Source: Takakia lepidozioides
Lineage: Eukaryota > Streptophyta > Takakiopsida > Takakiales > Takakiaceae
Assembly (NCBI GenBank): GCA_030704615.1
Contig: CM060731.1
Coordinates: 35,278,001 to 35,342,000 of the forward strand
Length of the DNA stretch: 64,000 bases
Direction of reading: 5' to 3'
Position numbers and translations under genes: made by a program. Positions 47,186 to 58,090 of this stretch are shown piece after piece (position 1 is the first letter of the stretch; every line of letters starts with the position of its first letter). The notes under the pieces are model-generated. The model saw only the letters and a list, made by a program, of their open reading frames with translations. It did no database searches and was not told the origin of the DNA.

Positions 47186-49026
47186 GGTGCCTGACTGCCA
47201 CTTCCCAACGATTCAACACCACTGGTTTCTCTGCTGAAGCTTTCTTGTCCCGGCGCTTCAGGTAACAAAGAATTATACCGTCTCCCTCCGCTTCTCCAAA
47301 CTCCGCTTCACAGATGACCAGCACAGTCCAGATTCCACACCTCCGATCGCAAGAAGGATCACAACTCAGAAATCTTTGTCGAAAGCAAATCTGTTAAGAA
47401 GACTCCCAAATCCAAACTCGCTTGGAGACGAACACAGAGAATACAATTGAAGCACCAACGCATCCTCTACACTCCACCGAGCGACTCATTTTATAGTATG
47501 TTCCCCCCGCGTGCCAGACGTCGGTGGCCGTCCGCGTGTCGGCATCGCACACGCTCACCTAAAACGTGTGACCGGTCATCACCGGTGTGCAGGCTCGCAT
47601 TCCTGGAAGTGGTCGGTGAGCACCACGTGTCGATAAGGTAACAGAGATCAACAGAGTTCATCTCTATTCATACCACAGAATTAGGAGGATGAGTACCTAG
47701 TAGAATATTCTATTTTTGCTTCACTCTATGGGAACGTGATCTTCTGAGTGGATCGTGTTCCCGAAGATGCCTCAGTGAGAGAGGCAGAGAGAGACAACTT
47801 TTTGCTCGAGTTTAGAATTCCGTGTATCTTCTTCGCAGTACAAAGTGTGTTTGCAGAAGCATGCAGCTTGGGATGGGCTTCATCCTGCAAGGCGGAAACT
47901 GCAGAGAGCTTTTGAAGATGGCACATCAGCAGTATGCCGAAACTGGGTGCATGTAGGATACAGAATCGGAAACAAAAAGCGAGATGGGAGTCAGTCATGG
48001 GGAATTTTTCTACTGGTGTGCGAAGTTTCACGGCAGGTGAATATCTTCACGACTTGGCCAATGTATCCAGCTTCTTGTATATCCTCTACCTCTCGGACAT
48101 GTCCAGTACCAGGGGCACAATATTCCTGTGTGTGGGCATATAGATTAGTGAATTCAAGGCACCTAAAAAGTCTTGGGTTTGAAAATGTAGGTAGGCCACT
48201 CAGAACCCCGGTGGCTTGCATCCTCACAGGGGCGAGCTGACTGTCATTGTGTAAGGAAGAACGCAGGAGCACTTTTAAGGATGCCACCAACTGGACATCA
48301 GACGCAAAGTTTGAAGGAGGAAAGTGCACATGTGCTGCCCATGCTGAAAATAGGCAGTTTGCATTTCGAAGACCACATGGTCATCAGACATCCAGACACC
48401 TGAGAGCTACAATTATCACTCTCCGCTCACCAATCCCCCAGCATTAAGAAAAGGAAGAAGCCGCTGCCTGCTGCTGAACTATCTTTGAAATATAAGAACC
48501 CTCATGTGCTCGTAGCTACTGCTGCCAACACAGAGCACATCCTATGCAACACAAGAGTTTTCCAAGTGATGCACTGAAGAGAGCAGTAACAGAGTATTTT
48601 GTAATTCATGGGCATGCAGGTGCTGGCTCCCAAGGGGGCAGCGTGAGGACACTTAGCCAAAGTGTTTTATTATCAAGTAAGTGAGGCCATAATGAATGCT
48701 CTTGTTTGATTTGGCTATGTTTTCATCTTTGGTGGCCTCTCAAATGTGAGATAACAGTTTACTAGGTTCTCACATTGATATATCGTCAGGGTCTATGGCC
48801 ACAAGGCTACAGCAAATGTCTTATGAGTACATTGATATATCCTCAAACCTCTTATCGGATTGGGTTGAACACCTTCAGCAAAATTGAAACCTCAAAGGTA
48901 ATTGAACCTCAGTTGAATGGAAGTGCAAGCTAAGTTAGGGTTGAGCTTTCTAACATGTAGATTGAGTGGGTTTGTGTTGGCTAGGCTTGCAAAGCAGGGA
49001 GCAAGTTTGCAGGTCTGAGATTTGCC
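47186..49026. other. Intergenic before HPPK/DHPS
   Basis: No recognisable coding region is seen. At 48792-48835 a short match (GGTCTATGGCCACAAGGCTA, then TCTTATGAGTAC) repeats the 3' end of the LINE-like family found in the helicase introns. Confidence 0.5.
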
Positions 49027-52000
49027 ATGGCCATGCCTTCAATAAAAAGAAGCCTTTCCAGACTTCTCCAAACTGCCGGTGAGCCGCCTATGAACTATAT
49101 CCAATTATGATCCCTTCTAACAATAGCTTCCTTTTTCTATTGACGAAACTTCAGTAGGGACTGCTGGGATTTGTGTATGGTTACACCCAGTTGTTCAATT
49201 GTTCCTTTTGTGACAAACTGTGAGTCTCAATGTATCAGTTTTTGGGTTTCGGAATCTCCGAGGGTCATTTTATGGGGATGGAGCTGAGATTATGAAATCA
49301 TTGTTTCTGCAAAAAGAAATGGAGCAGAAGTGAGCTCTGACAAGAGCAGGTCTCTCACCTAGTTAGAATATCCAAAGATCTGCTCGTATTATATTCTGCA
49401 CATTTTGATTTTTGTTCCCTTCCAAAACCCTCAGCAGGTGGCTATGAATTCCACCGACGATTATTTTCTTCGTCATTGGCCCATCTATCCACTTCGACCC
49501 AAAAGAACCTCTCATCTATGCTGGCAGCAGCTGAGACTTCACAGCTCAGGATTCCAGGCACCACAGACTCTCCAGCAGTTGATTCCAATCAGCTGACACC
49601 CACATATGTAAGCCTCCCAGCAGAGGAGGTGGTGATTGCAATGGGTGGCAATGTGGGTGACCGAGTTCAAAATTTTAACCGGGCTTTGGATCTCATGCGT
49701 GCTGCTGGCATTCAAATAACTGGGCATGCTTGCCTTTATGAAAGTTCTCCAGCCTATGTGACTGACCAGCCCTTGTTCCTAAACTCGGCAGTGAAGGCCA
49801 TAACCAAGCTTGATCCCCATGTGCTGTTGAAAACGCTGAAACAGATTGAAACCTATCTTGGGCGTACAGCAGGTGGCATAAGGTATGCCTATGAGCTAGC
49901 TACCCTTCTCTTTTTACATAGCTCTGTCATAGTGACTTGTTGACTGTTAAGCAGGGTCTTTCCCCCTCTTTCCCGTAAATAAGCAGGACAACCAGTATTA
50001 TGTGGAACATAGTTTAAGATGTAATCATGGAGTTTTTCCATAATACAATCTGTCTTTCTAGTTTAGAGAAAAGACGAAATGGGGAAGGAGGGTTTGGCTG
50101 AAGAGGACTTATTTAACATGTCAGATGTAGACTTGTTGTTTCTAGTTGTTATCGGACTTCATTAATGCCAACGTCCAATTCACAATCCTTCCAAGCCATT
50201 GGCAGTCCTGGACGCTTCTGCCGAGTGATTGGCTCTTATAGATAAAGAGCAGGGAGAAATGGGGGAGGAAAAATGTCAGATCATACTCTCGAAAAGAACA
50301 GTGAATAATTCACTTTGATAACTTGTACTCAAGTCTGTCTGAGAGGTGACCGGGATGGGATATGCAGATATGGCCCGAGACCAATGGATTTGGATATCAT
50401 CTTCTATGGAAATCACACAGTGCAAACTGAGGCACTGCAGATTCCACATTCCAGATTCTTGGAACGGCCATTTGTGCTGGCACCACTGGTGGACTTGTTG
50501 GCGGGCAGTGAGTCAAACAAATCTGGTCACTGGTCCACACACAGTTGCACCAATGGAGGTGTTTTGCAAGCCTGGCAGCAGATGGGTGGAGAGGCCTCTG
50601 TAGGAAAGGCAGGTATGCGGAGGGTTCTTCCCGTGGGCAATAAGCTTCTCGAGTGGACAGCCAAGACTTACGTCATGGGCATATTGAACGTGACCCCAGA
50701 CAGCTTTAGTGATGGCGGCAGGTAAAATTATTGATTTGTTCGTTTGGTCTTTCTTGTCACACATCTCTATCTTGCTCTGCAGGGTCTATAGGAAGCTGAA
50801 ATCTTGCAGCACACCTATTGTGCTAACTAACCCTTGATTTGCACAATCAGCTGAGCATGGCGGTCCTACACTGAACACTAGACCGAAATTTCAACTTCAA
50901 GTAGACTCCCTACCTCTCTACAGCTGCTGAGATAAGGGGAACCTGTATGTTCTGTCTGTTGCAATTATGGTGAGGTACCGATGCAAAATCTCTTGAACCA
51001 TCCAAGTGCAACCTCAACTTTCATACAGTATGGGATTTGGTATACACTGTCATGGTCAACGCGTAATAGCCCATCTGCTGAAGAAATAAGAACCTGCTGC
51101 CTCTTCTTAAAGAAAGCTCTTTTTCCATTTCCTGAATCACATTGTCATATAGAACTTAAAAACCTCAAATTGACACAGTTAACAATGAACGGTTTGAGCA
51201 GGTATATTGCTGTGGATGATGCGGTGGCACATGCTCTCACTATGGCTGCTGAGGGAGCAGATTTTATTGATGTTGGTGCCCAATCAACACGACCTGGCGC
51301 AAAAAGGCTCTCAACAGAGGAGGAACTCAGCCGCCTACTACCAGTGTTGCAGAGATTGAAGGGGCACCCTGACCTGGAGATGGTGGTGTTGTCAGTTGAC
51401 ACATTTGATTCAAGGTATTGTCTCATGGCTTGCAGGTCTTCGTAGTACTCTGTAATTTTGTTCTGTCGTTGTGCAACATGTCTATAGTTAATACTGACCT
51501 TTTTGGTATTTGAGAGACTACCGTATACCACCTTGTTCCACATGATTTTGGAGCATCCAATGTAATCAACCATTCTGTCCATAGACTGTCCTTCGTTTTT
51601 ACTGAGGAGTGTAGATTTCCATGAGGATTGAGATAAAGCATTGCATGTCAGCGTGCCCCTTTCACTCATCCAACTGTGGAAATTCCAGTGTTGGGCAGTT
51701 CTTTGATCCTAGAACAGACCCCTAGCGACCAACCCAGGTATATACCCACTTCACCAGTGGTTCTCAAAAGAAATAACCAGGGAAAACATGTAAGAGCCAA
51801 GTACGTAGTTTTGAAATAACCAAACCTTGTACCATAGGAGGAACTTTCCACTTTTGGGCGGTCATTTGATTTTTTTCATAACTTGCAGTTCCGGTGACTT
51901 CAAATTTTGGGAAATCAATAACCTCTGGTTCTGGTTACCTAAAAACCAGCCAGGTTTGTTGGTAAATAGGCTTCCTTTCTATGAAGAACAACAATAACTA

Positions 52001-52969
52001 AAATTATTAAAAGGATCAATGGATTACAGGGATTTTTCTTTTCCCGCTGTTTCAAATGATATTACAACATTTTATGGCTAGATATAACCTCTGGTTCTGG
52101 TTATTAGTAAAAATCTAAATAACTGGCAGTTCTTTAGAGGTTGGGAGGCTGGCAGACAAAAATGCATTGGTTCATTGAATTGATCAACCCTGTTGTGAAG
52201 GGACTTTTTCCCTTTAAATGAGCTTGGATGCAGTGTGTCATGAGGATCCAGGGCAGTGATTGGCCCTGTTCAGTTGTGTTCAAACTTCAAACCCAGAGAA
52301 ATATGGATTAATGACCTCAGTTGGCTCATGTAAGTGCAGTGATATTTTTCCCCTCATGGGTTTCTGTTTATATTGTACTTGCATGATGCCAGGGTGGTGC
52401 GAGAGGCAGTATGTCAAGGGGTCCAGTTAGTGAATGATGTGTCGGGGGGTGGCTTGGATCCGGAGATGCTCCAAACAGTGGCCGATTTGGGGGTCCCCTA
52501 CGTTCTTATGCACATGCGAGGAGACCCAACCACAATGCAAAGCAAGGCCAATACCAGCTATGACAATGTGTGTATGGAAGTAGGGCAAGAATTGAAGTTG
52601 CAAATTGAGCGGGCAGAGGCTTCAGGTGTGCCCGCATGGCGCATAATTACTGACCCGGGGATTGGGTTTGCTAAAACAGATGGCCAAAACTTAGAGCTTC
52701 TCAGGAACCTGCCACTTTTGAGAGAGGTTCTTGTGCAGGGAAGTACAGCAGTCGCCCATGGCCCCCTGTTAGTAGGACCTTCCAGGAAAGGATTTTTGGG
52801 AAGGATTTGTGGTCGCTTGAAAGGTGAAGAACGGGATGCAGCAACAGTTGCTGCTGCTGTTCTGGGGGCCAGAGGGGGCGCCAACATCATAAGAGCACAT
52901 AATGTGCGGGCAGTGTGTGATGCTGTGAAGGTAGTTGATGCAATCTATAAGGTCCAGCCAGCACTCTAG
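49027..52969 (+). CDS. HPPK/DHPS: Bifunctional HPPK/dihydropteroate synthase, mitochondrial type, 5 exons
   Basis: Catalyses two successive steps of folate synthesis in plant mitochondria: pyrophosphorylation of 6-hydroxymethyldihydropterin, then condensation with p-aminobenzoate. Exons: 49027-49078, 49438-49882, 50368-50721, 51202-51414, 52393-52969, giving 546 residues (Arabidopsis about 550). The N-terminus (MAMPSIKRSLSRLL, then HRRLFSSS) is Arg/Ser-rich and acid-poor, a good presequence. HPPK is about 80-215, with AMGGNVGDRVQNF, YESSPAYVTDQPLFLNS and RYGPRPMDLDI. DHPS is about 270-540, with ILNVTPDSFSDGG, FIDVGAQSTRPG, LSVDTF, NDVSGG, MHMRGDPTTMQ, DPGIGFAKT and GPSRKGFLG. GGNVGD replaces the usual GSNVGD. 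All expected motifs are intact. Confidence 0.95.
50766..50990 (+). mobile_element. Degraded LINE-like fragment in HPPK/DHPS intron 3
   Basis: CACTAGACCGAAATTTCAAC and the following about 60 bp align with CACTAGACTGAAATTTAAAC and its continuation at about 20812-20880 (the RLKFKLRAGRLPL-encoding segment). The match fades into non-coding sequence on both sides. Confidence 0.5.
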
Positions 52970-53102
52970 ACATGGGAATCTCTCAGAATATTTTGTTGGG
53001 TCCCACTGTTTTGCATAGTCCATGCAATTTATTCAAGTTTCTATCACATGCTTCTGTGAGTCAAAAATGTCAAAAACGTTGTACTCAAAAGTACATTGAG
53101 TG

Positions 53103-53124
53103 ATTGGTTGCACATGCAACCAAT
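53103..53124. repeat. 22-bp palindrome downstream of HPPK/DHPS
   Basis: ATTGGTTGCA and its exact reverse complement TGCAACCAAT are separated by two bases. It lies about 130 bp past the stop codon and could form a hairpin near the transcript end. Confidence 0.7.
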
Positions 53125-53159
53125 TATTTTACATTTTTCATCTCCAAAATAATTCTAAG

Positions 53160-53420
53160 TCCAAGAAGATCCTCGCCCCTCCCCCTGTTCCCAGTATCCG
53201 CTCCTCTGTCCCTTGTTCCAAGGCTCACTCCCTATCCCTTGTCCTCGCTCCTCTGTTCATGGTCCCCGCTCCCCTCCTCGCCCTATGGAATGTGGCTCGC
53301 TCTCCTCCTAGTGCTGTGGAACACGGCTCGCTCCCCTGTTCCCAGCCTTCTCACCCTATGGAATGCGGCTTGGCTCCCCTGTTCCCAGTTCTCGCTCCCC
53401 TCCTTGCTCCCCTATCCCAT
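53160..53420. repeat. Pyrimidine-rich imperfect repeats (GCTCCCCT / GTTCCCAG)
   Basis: Short units such as CTCGCTCCCCT, CTGTTCCCAG and CCCTATGGAATG recur with shuffling over about 260 bp. Long open frames here are by-products of the repeat. Confidence 0.6.
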
Positions 53421-53504
53421 TGAGGAGCAGGGGAGCAACATTGGGATCATGGTCTTAAAGGTGAGGAACATGAGGAGGGACCAGGAGGTGTAGAGCGTAG
53501 ACGG

Positions 53505-54021
53505 CTCAGAATTTTGTGTGGCCTCGTCGTTATGAGGCTGGTCAGGCGAACGTCAGGCCGTCTCATTAATATAGGAGCAAACTACGGGTCTCAGAATTTT
53601 GTGTGGCCTCGTTGTTATGAGGCTGGTCAGACGACCGTCAGGCCGTCTCATTAATATAGGAGCAAACTACCTTCATGCCTCAAGGAATTAGAATCTTTTT
53701 GGCATATGAATTTTACAACTACCTCCATGCAGGTAGTTTTAGGATTTTCTACCTGAAGGTAGTTGCAAAACCAAGCTGAACTACCTGCATGCCATCCACC
53801 GGAACTACGCTCAAGGAATGGAACTCATGACCTGCATGGCCACATCGCCATCGACCTATCACCAGACCACAACCTCCGCTGTGCCAATAATCTGACGTTT
53901 TTTCAATATATAAGAGAAACAGGGGAATAGGGATCCTTTTAATGTAGCGGGCCCGCTGTCAGGTCCCTGTCCCCTCTGCACCCTGCGGCCTCTTTACGAC
54001 GAGGCCACACAAAATTCTGAG
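53505..54021. mobile_element. Non-autonomous TIR element, ~517 bp, 26-bp perfect ends
   Basis: CTCAGAATTTTGTGTGGCC, continuing for seven more bases (53505-53530), is repeated exactly in reverse complement at 53996-54021. The left end is present twice in tandem: 53505-53589 and 53590 to about 53670 are near-identical 85-bp copies. The interior is AT-rich with palindromic ACTACCT/AGGTAGT motifs and no transposase. Flanks GCGTAGACGG and GCGCAGACAGG are similar but not adjacent to both ends, so the target duplication is unresolved. A Mutator-like or other TIR superfamily is possible. Confidence 0.75.
53800..53885 (-). mobile_element. tRNA-derived SINE-like head inside the TIR element
   Basis: On the minus strand, TGGTCTGGTGATAGG (box A-like) is followed by CATGAGTTCCATTCC (box B-like). 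The order and spacing suit a tRNA-derived promoter, but similarity is weak. Confidence 0.3.
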
Positions 54022-54491
54022 GCAGCGCAGACAGGCACCTCTCGAGCTCCTGCCAGCGGGCCCCACCACCTCACACGCTTGCCTTAAACTCGTTGGATAT
54101 ATCAAGCATCAGTAATGAAACAACTTTTTCAGTTCAGTCTGTCACATGCTCAAGCGGATTTACTGCACCACAACTTCACCATCTCTCTGGACGAAGGAAA
54201 CCGCGCTGCGAGCTAAAGTATGTTCTTCCTGGCATCATTGTTGCTTTGACAATGGAAACTGCACTGTGCTGCATGGATCTGCCGTAGTAGTTGGATGCTT
54301 CAAGATGGTTGAACAGGTGGGTGTGCAGTGTGCAGTATCCTCCTCTCGTAAAGTTCATCAATTTCAGGATTGTCATACATGACCTTCAATCAGTTTCTTA
54401 TTCTTTGACTGTAGATTCTTGTCCTGCAACTTGCACCTAACTCACAGAGTCTACAAACTTTCGAGGACTGCGGTGGAGTCGACCAAACCTA

Positions 54492-56634
54492 CAATGGAAG
54501 TGGAAGTAACTATCCTATCGACAACGCCTCGTCCTAGCCAAGAGTTCCAGCTGTTGCCAAATTCGTCCTCATTTTTCCACTATGCCTCTCAAAAATACCG
54601 TCCTCTCCTTGGGGGACTGTCCCTCCTAGGAATCTTCTGCCTCTTCTCCCCCACTTTCCTCAGCAGAATCCAAGACAAATCTACGAGCCTGACGGGCTCT
54701 ACTCTGCATGCTAAAACTTCCTCCCGTGAGACGTCTCTTCCTGTTCGACGCAAAGGCCAATGAAGACCTCATCGTGGAGCAGGTCAATGAAACACTAAGG
54801 GAGAGTCTCTCAAGAGCGTTGGCAGAGTACTACCCATTAGCAGGTACTGCCGATCCTTACCGTCCGAACCTTTTCTGCTGCAAAGAAGTACCTGGACAAA
54901 GAAATGATGTCTTAAGGTAGACAACATACAGCACAGGAAATCTCCCTCAAACGGAATTTGTCATGGGAGTTATCATGAAGATGTTCCCACAGCATTTCAA
55001 TTCATCCAGCTTAGCCTATAGTCAGCACATCTGCCATAGCAAGGTAACAAAAGCTTAGTCAAAATTGTAGTTTAGAACTATTTGTGATAGTTTGCGAGCT
55101 CCAACTATGTATAAACATGTTGCATGCAGAAAGTGTCCCTGCACTCTCCAGGACTGCAAACCAATCTTGAAGAAGTACCTCGTACCTTGAGCAGCGATGA
55201 CAAGGCGGAGAGAATACTGTTTGTACGATAAACTAACTACTAGTCTGTCATACCAGCTTCGCTATTGACTTCGGAAAGGCTCGTTAACAACGTTGGGAGA
55301 CCGTGGTAATTAATCTTGTGCAGGAAGGCTTGTACATGAGGAAGATGGGGCGGCAGTCATCAACTGTAACAATGCAGGGGTGGAGTTTATAGAGGCTTCA
55401 GCTCCTATCTCTGTGCGGGAGCTGAAGAATTACAACATGGCTTCCACCTATCAACACTTTGCTCAATCAATTCCCTTCAAAATGGAGGACCTGGGAACTT
55501 GTTGCGGCCCTCTCTTCGGTGCCCAGGTCAGCTTCCTGTACACATCCCCGCGTCACTTCATAGTTTTTATGTCAAGGTGATGATTGTGTGCAATTAATAG
55601 TATATACAATTAGCTTAGCACTCCTCAATGCAGATGTGACCCAAGTCGAGTTTATGAACGAATCCGCTCTCTTTGAAATATGCAGGTCACCCATCTCAAG
55701 TGCGGCGGCTTTGCAATCGGCTATGCCTACTTCCATGCAATTTCAGATGGAGAAACGATGTCGCAATTTATGAAGTCGTGGGCAGCGGCTGCTCGTGGGG
55801 AACCGATCTCCCTTCCTCCCAGTTTGAGCTCACGCGCGAATGTAATCAAATTGGCATCAGCCAACTCAGACCCAGAAACCCTAAGTTCGAAGGTTTTTAC
55901 CATTCGGAAATTACCATTGGCGGGTGATCAATTCTATGGGTCCTAGTGCAATGGCTGTCCCGGACCGAACAACTCTGCACATTCTTTTTTATCTACCAAC
56001 GCAGAAGAAGCTCAAAGCTAAGCATTGGAGGATGTACCAGATGGGTCTACGTTCAGTACGTATGTAGTGATCAGTGCGCATCTCTGGAGGGCCATTACCC
56101 GGGCTCGATTGCTTGCAGATATGGAGGAGACTCGATACGTCAATACTGCTGGTTGCAGAAAACGGTTGCCAGAGCTTCCTCAGAACTATTTTGGAAATGC
56201 TTTTATTGACGGGGTGGCCGCAGTCACCAATGTGAGAAAGCCTTTGGAAAATGGACTTTCATATGCTGCAAACCTCCTGCACAAGTCAATTGCAGACGTG
56301 ACTGGTGAACACATTAGGTCTCTTTTGACCATGATGGAGAAAGAAAGAAAAAGAATGGATCTTCTCCCTGGATGACCGACCTACGGATGTGACTGCAGCT
56401 GGTTCGACTCATTTTCCGAGTCTTGAACACTCTGACTTCGGATGGGCGTTTTACTATCCTTTCATGTACGAGGCGACTCCCTCTGCCTTCATTTACTGGA
56501 GACCAAGGCTTAGCGACGGCACAATCGAAATGCTCTTCAAATTGCCTCCCGACGTTTCCAAGAGATTGCAGGAGTACGAAGACTTCATGTCGTGTGTATC
56601 GTGTCTCACCTCTCTCACACTTGAGTGGAGATAG
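54492..56634 (+). pseudogene. BAHD acyltransferase, broken, 3 exons
   Basis: The parent is an acyl-CoA-dependent acyltransferase of the BAHD family. Exon 1 (54492-54843) starts MEVEVTILSTTPRPSQ, shifts frame, and ends LRESLSRALAEYYPLAG. Exon 2 (55324-55526) has GVEFIEASAPISV and EDLGTCCGPLFGAQ. Exon 3 (from 55683) has KCGGFAIGYAYFHAISDGET with the catalytic HxxxD intact, and FSTYVVISAHLWRAITRAR. It ends with the DFGWA motif near 56440 (DFGWG in most members). In-frame stops occur at 55944-55946 and 56019-56021, and a frameshift lies near 56350 in an A-rich run. At least four lesions make it a pseudogene unless the assembly is faulty. Substrate cannot be inferred. Confidence 0.85.
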
Positions 56635-58010
56635 TACACATTCCAACTGTTCTACACAAAAGCTAAGTTTTGCTCGGATTAGCATCCCTAGCCTGATTGC
56701 TATTGCATATTGTTTTGTTTTGTTTGGTTTGTTTGTATGTACGTTATATCTCCCAAACCGCAAGGCCTCCGCCCAAGTTCTTGATGAGTAGGGGTGCATC
56801 GAGGCGGTCTCATTATTTTTAGACAGGAGATATTGAATTTCAAGTAGTTTTTGTAGCCGGAAATACCTGAAAACAAGCAAATTGGTTTTTTCTGGAATAC
56901 TTGTTATAGGATACAATATGTGCTCTACAGCACATTCCACTCTAGTATTTAATACATGTGCATTTTATGAAGATGAATTGATTGGAAGTGAATTATTGCC
57001 CACTCTCCAACTACTCGCATGTCAGTCCAAGCATGCAAGGAACTAAAGGTAGATAGAAACTGTAGTCAAGCTTTGGTAAACCAATGTGATTAGATTGGAG
57101 AAGAGAGCGCAAAGACCTCAACTCGCAAACCCCATGTCCATATCCAAGAATGCAAAGAGTGGCAGACCTTTAAACTAGGAGCAAAGTATGGCATGTTAAT
57201 CTCCTATGTGCTCAAGGAAAGTTCTTTCATATGCCTTATCACTTTGTTCAGACAAATTCATATTGAAAATGAAGTGAATATTAACATTGTTATCCAAAGG
57301 TATTATTGTTGCAAGAAAGCAAAACAACGCATACATAAGATGGAAAATTCTAGCGACGACCGAAGGTCGAGAGCTAGTTTAGCGTAGAGCAGGAATAGGG
57401 TGCCATAGTGCCACATCATCGTCGCCACGTTTCGTACGTCGTCAATTTCTTTCTATCTGCCCGGATTGCCCGAAAAATCCGAAAATAACTTCTTGAACGA
57501 AGTAACCCTTCGTCGAGACTGACCCTGTTCTTCCCTGCTTCTGTTTGATGTTCAAAGGAGAGAGAGAGAGAGACAATGGCTACATAGGTTGATAAGGCCT
57601 GGCATTTAGAACAGGTTTAGATAGGTTTGGCTTGCCGAGACGATCTATAATATACAGCCATGAAGTGTCAAGAAGGGTTAGAAAGAGCTCGACTGTGCGG
57701 AGGGCATTTCTTCAAACGGCGCATCCAGGAGAGCGTTCTCCAGTGAGAATCCCAGGGAAAAAGGTGAGCATATTTATCCTTCACAATGGTGGGACAACCT
57801 ACATATCAAGGTTTAGAGGGTTTACCCCTAGGACGCCTCTCTTTCTTCTTACATGATGTGAAGAAGGTTTTCTGTTCTGCAAAAGTGGCTGTCCCTGTCT
57901 GTATCATAGGTTGTTGTTCCTAAACAGGCCATGAAATTGCATTGCGCAAGGGTTTTTCTTGGTGTTTACAAGGTACTTGGGAGGGTCTTCTTGGTTTTGG
58001 GAGGCCGTCT
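56635..58010. other. Intergenic, no gene recognised
   Basis: Only a short (GA)n run near 57556-57572 stands out. The ORF 57632-57856 shows no known motif. Confidence 0.6.
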
Positions 58011-58090
58011 TATTGATAGCTACAAGAAACCTGCATGAGTAGATGGTCAACTGCAAGCAGCAGCAGGGGCACAATTGATAAAATCAGGCA
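58011..58090 (+). repeat. PPR-flank repeat, distal copy
   Basis: ATAGCTACAAGAAACCTGCA followed by GTAGATGGTCAACTG and ATAAAATCAGGCA matches 4325-4410 and 5617-5700. It lies directly in front of the PPR frame. Confidence 0.8.

Noticed and set aside
53104-53493. Two overlapping ORFs of 107-129 codons
   Set aside because: They are produced by the low-complexity pyrimidine-rich repeat.
56314-56940. 208-codon minus-strand ORF
   Set aside because: It is antisense to the BAHD 3' exon and shows no domain; a shadow frame.
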